NCBI GenBank assembly: GCA_934643455.1
Contig: CAKUBV010000010.1
Coordinates: 1-22,316, forward strand
From: Candidatus Proelusimicrobium excrementi
Lineage (GTDB): Bacteria > Elusimicrobiota > Elusimicrobia > Elusimicrobiales > Elusimicrobiaceae
DNA length: 22,316 bases
Direction of reading: 5' to 3'
Notes under the pieces: generated by a model
Seen by the model: the letters and a program-made list of their open reading frames with translations, nothing else
What the model was told of the DNA's origin: nothing
Databases searched by the model: none
Made by a program: the position numbers and the translations under genes
In this document: positions 19,855 to 22,316 of the stretch, one piece after another
Layout: each line of letters begins with the position of its first letter
Position numbering within the stretch: the stretch's first letter is position 1

Positions 19855-21138
19855 TTACAAAGGCTTGATAATGCGCCTATACCCCTCAGCCCCAACAACT
19901 TCCCCTCTAAAAATCCGCCCCGCCTCAACAGGCGCGGTAAATTCTGCCGTGCCGTCTATGTCGGGCGCGTCTTTATAGGTGCGGCCGGAAGTTTCCCCGT
20001 CGCTGATAACTTCCACTGTGGAACCTATAAGTTTTTTGTTTATTTCGTCAATAACGCGGCTCTGCACAAAGGCAAGCGCTTCGGCGCGTTCTTTTTTGAT
20101 TTTGGCGGAGATTTGCGGCTTCATATCATAAGCGGGCGTGCCGGGTTCCCTGAAAAATTCAAATATGCCGATATTGTCAAATTTAAAATCGGCAACAAAT
20201 GATTTAAGTTCTTCAAAATCCGCTTCGGTTTCGCCCGGGAAGCCGACTATAAAATTAGTTCTTATCGCTATGCCGGGGACGGTTTCCCTCAGCATTGCCA
20301 GCACCTCTTTTGTCTGAGCGGCCCCGGCGTGGCGGCACATGGCTTTAAGCATTTTATCGGAAATATGCTGCAAAGGTATATCTATATAAGGGTAAAGTTT
20401 CTCTTCCCCGGCCATAATTTCCGCCAGTTCTCGGCTGACGCGGTGCGGATAGGCGTACATTATTCTTATACGTTCCAATTTTTTGATTTTTACTAATTTT
20501 TTAATCAACTTTTCCAGCTGAGGCTTGCCGTACAAATCCTGCCCGTAGGAAGTCGTATCCTGCGCTATCAGAGAAAATTCCTTCACGCCGTCTTCGGCCA
20601 TGATTTTGGCTTCCTCCAATACATCTTCCATACTTTTGGAGCGGTAATTGCCCCTTATGTAAGGTATGGCGCAGTAAGCGCAGCGGTTATTACAGCCGTC
20701 GGCCACTTTAAGATATGCGCTGTGGGGCAAGGTCAGCGTCATTTTATAGGGAGAAAGCGAAAGCGAAGTTTGTATTTTCTTGATAAATTCCCCCTCCTTT
20801 TTAATAAGCTTATCCATACGGGTTTGCTCGGAAATGGAAAGAACTAAATCAATCTCTGGAAATTCTTCTTTAACCGCGGTTTTTAACCTGTCAACCATAC
20901 AGCCGGTAACGATAATCTTCTTTATTTTTCCCTCGGCTTTAAGCTTAAGCGCGACTTTGATATTATCTTTGGCCTCTTTTATTGAAGACGCCAAAAAAGC
21001 GCAAGTGTTTATAATCACTACGTCGGCAAGGTTCAAATCAAAAACCATTTTATGGCCGTGCGATATTAAATTGGCGCAGAAGTCCTCGCTGTCCGTAAGA
21101 TTTTTGGGGCATCCCAAACTGATTAAAAAAAAGTTCAT
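19855..21138 (-). CDS. rimO: Ribosomal protein uS12 methylthiotransferase
   Basis: A radical-SAM methylthiotransferase of 427 residues that adds a methylthio group to the conserved aspartate of ribosomal protein S12. The N-terminal UPF0004 domain begins with the RimO signature SLGCPKNLTDSE and carries the auxiliary cluster ligands C10, C46 and C80. The radical-SAM domain has C149-N-N-R-C153-A-Y-C156. A C-terminal TRAM domain is present (about 365-427, STVEVISDGETSGRTY). The SLGCPKN start and C-terminal TRAM fit RimO rather than the tRNA enzyme MiaB. GAGG lies 8 nt before the ATG. The ATG overlaps the hydE stop by 4 nt. No clear hairpin terminator follows; array C begins within about 20 nt. 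Confidence 0.95.
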   Translation of the reverse strand: MNFFLISLGCPKNLTDSEDFCANLISHGHKMVFDLNLADVVIINTCAFLASSIKEAKDNIKVALKLKAEGKIKKIIVTGCMVDRLKTAVKEEFPEIDLVLSISEQTRMDKLIKKEGEFIKKIQTSLSLSPYKMTLTLPHSAYLKVADGCNNRCAYCAIPYIRGNYRSKSMEDVLEEAKIMAEDGVKEFSLIAQDTTSYGQDLYGKPQLEKLIKKLVKIKKLERIRIMYAYPHRVSRELAEIMAGEEKLYPYIDIPLQHISDKMLKAMCRHAGAAQTKEVLAMLRETVPGIAIRTNFIVGFPGETEADFEELKSFVADFKFDNIGIFEFFREPGTPAYDMKPQISAKIKKERAEALAFVQSRVIDEINKKLIGSTVEVISDGETSGRTYKDAPDIDGTAEFTAPVEAGRIFRGEVVGAEGYRRIIKPL

Positions 21139-22181
21139 AAAGTTTCCTCACTCTTATCATATACATAAGCTTTGCTGACGCCTTTGCCAAGGCCTATACT
21201 CCTGCCCGCCGCTTTTATTTTATTTTCTATACAGCCGCGGCATACGGACGGCGTTTCCCCGGTGCATATTTTGCCGGGATATAAAATATAAAGTTTGCGC
21301 GCTTCGCCCTCCGTAACATTTGGCATGACGACGTTCGCCCCGCTTTGCAAAGCTTTCAGACGTCCGTCTTTATCCAAAGCTTCCATGGCCGTAGTGGCAG
21401 GGATATTAATCAAGGGCATTAAAAGGCGCGTTACGGCCATAGTTCTTAAAGCTATTTCAAAATTGTTCTTTTTCTCTTCCACAAGAGGGGTATCGGGATG
21501 CGCAATAAAAGGCCCTATCCCGGCCATGTGCACGGGCAGATTTTTCATAAATAAAATATCTTCGGCTATGCTCTCCTCGCTTTGCCCGGGAAGGCCGGCC
21601 ATTATGCCCGACCCCACTTCATAGCCGAGTTCTTTTAAATCTTTAAGGCAGCACAGGCGGTTTTCAAAACTCATGCCCGGGTCCAGGCGTTCATATAAAG
21701 ATTTATCCGTGGTTTCTATACGCAAAAGATATCTGTCCGCGCCGGCTTCGCGGTAAATGCGGTATTCTTCAAAAGTTTTTTCCCCCAGGCTCAAAGTCAA
21801 AGCCAAATCCAAAGCTTTGATTTTTTTTATGATATACGTCATTTTATCGGCGTCATAAAAAGAATCTTCCCCGGATTGCAAAACCACCGTTTTATAGCCG
21901 TAATTTTTGGCGTTTTCGGCGAGTTTGATTATTTCTTCCGCACTCAGGCGGTAACGTTTGACTTTTTTGTTATCCCTTCTTAAACCGCAGTAAAGGCAAT
22001 TTTGTTTGCATATATTGGAAAATTCTATAAGCCCTCTAAGGTAAACCTCGTCCCCTACGTATTTTTTACGCACTGCGTCGGCGGCGGCGTATAAAGGGGC
22101 GGCGTCTTTTAGACGAAGAAGCTCGGTTATTTCCGTCTTGTTCAAAGAGTGATCTTTAAGGGCTTTTTCTATAATATCCAT
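21135..22181 (-). CDS. hydE: [FeFe]-hydrogenase maturase HydE (radical SAM)
   Basis: A 348-residue radical-SAM protein that helps build the organometallic H-cluster of [FeFe]-hydrogenase together with HydF and HydG. The radical-SAM motif is C58-K-Q-N-C62-L-Y-C65 within IEFSNICKQNCLYCGLRRDN. A second cysteine set near the C-terminus, CTGETPSVCRGC (CX7CX2C), has the same spacing as the accessory cluster of Thermotoga HydE. The BATS-type end VMPNVTEGEARKLYILYPGK is also characteristic. BioB and PylB are related alternatives, but the CX7CX2C element favours HydE. The leader before the ATG is AT-rich with no clear Shine-Dalgarno. It implies that the cell makes a hydrogenase encoded outside this window. 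Confidence 0.92.
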   Translation of the reverse strand: MDIIEKALKDHSLNKTEITELLRLKDAAPLYAAADAVRKKYVGDEVYLRGLIEFSNICKQNCLYCGLRRDNKKVKRYRLSAEEIIKLAENAKNYGYKTVVLQSGEDSFYDADKMTYIIKKIKALDLALTLSLGEKTFEEYRIYREAGADRYLLRIETTDKSLYERLDPGMSFENRLCCLKDLKELGYEVGSGIMAGLPGQSEESIAEDILFMKNLPVHMAGIGPFIAHPDTPLVEEKKNNFEIALRTMAVTRLLMPLINIPATTAMEALDKDGRLKALQSGANVVMPNVTEGEARKLYILYPGKICTGETPSVCRGCIENKIKAAGRSIGLGKGVSKAYVYDKSEETL

Positions 22182-22210
22182 TGATATATTTTATCATTCT
22201 ATTACGTTCA

Positions 22211-22244
22211 TGGAAAACCCCGGTTCGCTTTATGCAAACCGGGG
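22211..22244 (-). terminator. Terminator of the gene at the right edge
   Basis: The stem CCCCGGTT/AACCGGGG (22218-22225 with 22237-22244) is followed by TTTTCC on the minus strand. It separates the upstream gene from hydE. Confidence 0.75.
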
Positions 22245-22282
22245 CGGTTAGTTGAGAGCCGGGTTTTATCCCGGGTAAATTA
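22218..22282 (-). repeat. Two-hairpin 3' element, copy 2
   Basis: In minus-strand order: stop TAA (22280-22282), TTTA, the hairpin CCGGG/CCCGG (22259-22263 with 22270-22274), the linker shared base for base with copy 1 (22241-22257) and the terminator hairpin. Stem sequences differ from copy 1 but pair equally well. Confidence 0.7.
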
Positions 22283-22316
22283 TTTTACTATCCTTACCTG
22301 CACATATATTGTTGGC
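22280..22316 (-). CDS. 3' end of an unidentified gene (partial)
   Basis: The last 11 codons before TAA read PTIYVQVRIVK, a beta-strand-like ending. The gene continues beyond the window. The two-hairpin 3' element after it is shared with the pilin-like remnant at 10237, so it may belong to the same gene family, but that is only an inference from the 3' flank. Confidence 0.45.
   Translation of the reverse strand, partial: PTIYVQVRIVK

Overview
The window is bacterial chromosome, moderately AT-rich, with short intergenic gaps inside operons and repeat-filled gaps between them. Gene content points to an anaerobic, diderm (LPS-bearing) bacterium: a Kdo transferase (WaaA), a heptosyltransferase-like GT9 protein, a DUF374 acyltransferase-like protein, YajC-SecD-SecF, and HydE, which matures [FeFe]-hydrogenase. 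The pilin-like proteins and the Cys/Trp-rich pilin-tail remnant recall the many pilin-like paralogues of gut Elusimicrobia (Elusimicrobium type). That placement is an inference from gene style; no marker gene proves it. Layout: 1-624 is gene-free repeat DNA (array A). 625-10009 is one tightly packed minus-strand run of 11 genes, in transcription order yajC, secD, secF, a 208-aa unknown, a DUF374 protein, waaA, a GT9 protein with a doubled N-terminal domain, an EAL-domain protein with a signal peptide, a DUF4321-like membrane protein, maf and trxB. Nearly all junctions overlap or are 0-5 nt apart, so secretion, LPS core assembly and housekeeping genes are probably co-transcribed. 10010-11322 is gene-free except for a truncated Cys-rich pilin-like pseudogene, and holds repeats and array B. 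asnS and tRNA-Ala(CGC) follow on the minus strand. A plus-strand pair encodes an ECF sigma factor and a membrane-anchored YfbK-type VWA protein whose N-terminus sits where an anti-sigma segment would be. A minus-strand pair then encodes a large exported ankyrin protein and a pilin-like protein. 19047-19854 is repeat DNA (array C). The window ends with minus-strand hydE-rimO, two radical-SAM genes overlapping by 4 nt, and the last codons of another gene. The most unusual feature is a family of long hairpins in the three intergenic arrays. Six copies share fixed flanking boxes: AACC-R-GCGTG on the left, then GCTAGC and, always exactly 18 nt after its first base, an ACTTAGACCGAGTAAAA-like box on the right. 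The arms differ between copies but stay complementary. Three copies share an almost identical apex, one copy has mismatched halves, and one lacks the hairpin altogether. All arrays have the same orientation and lie just 3' of a minus-strand operon. A second structured element, a two-hairpin 3'-UTR module with an identical 17-nt core and covarying stems, follows the pilin remnant and the gene at the right edge.
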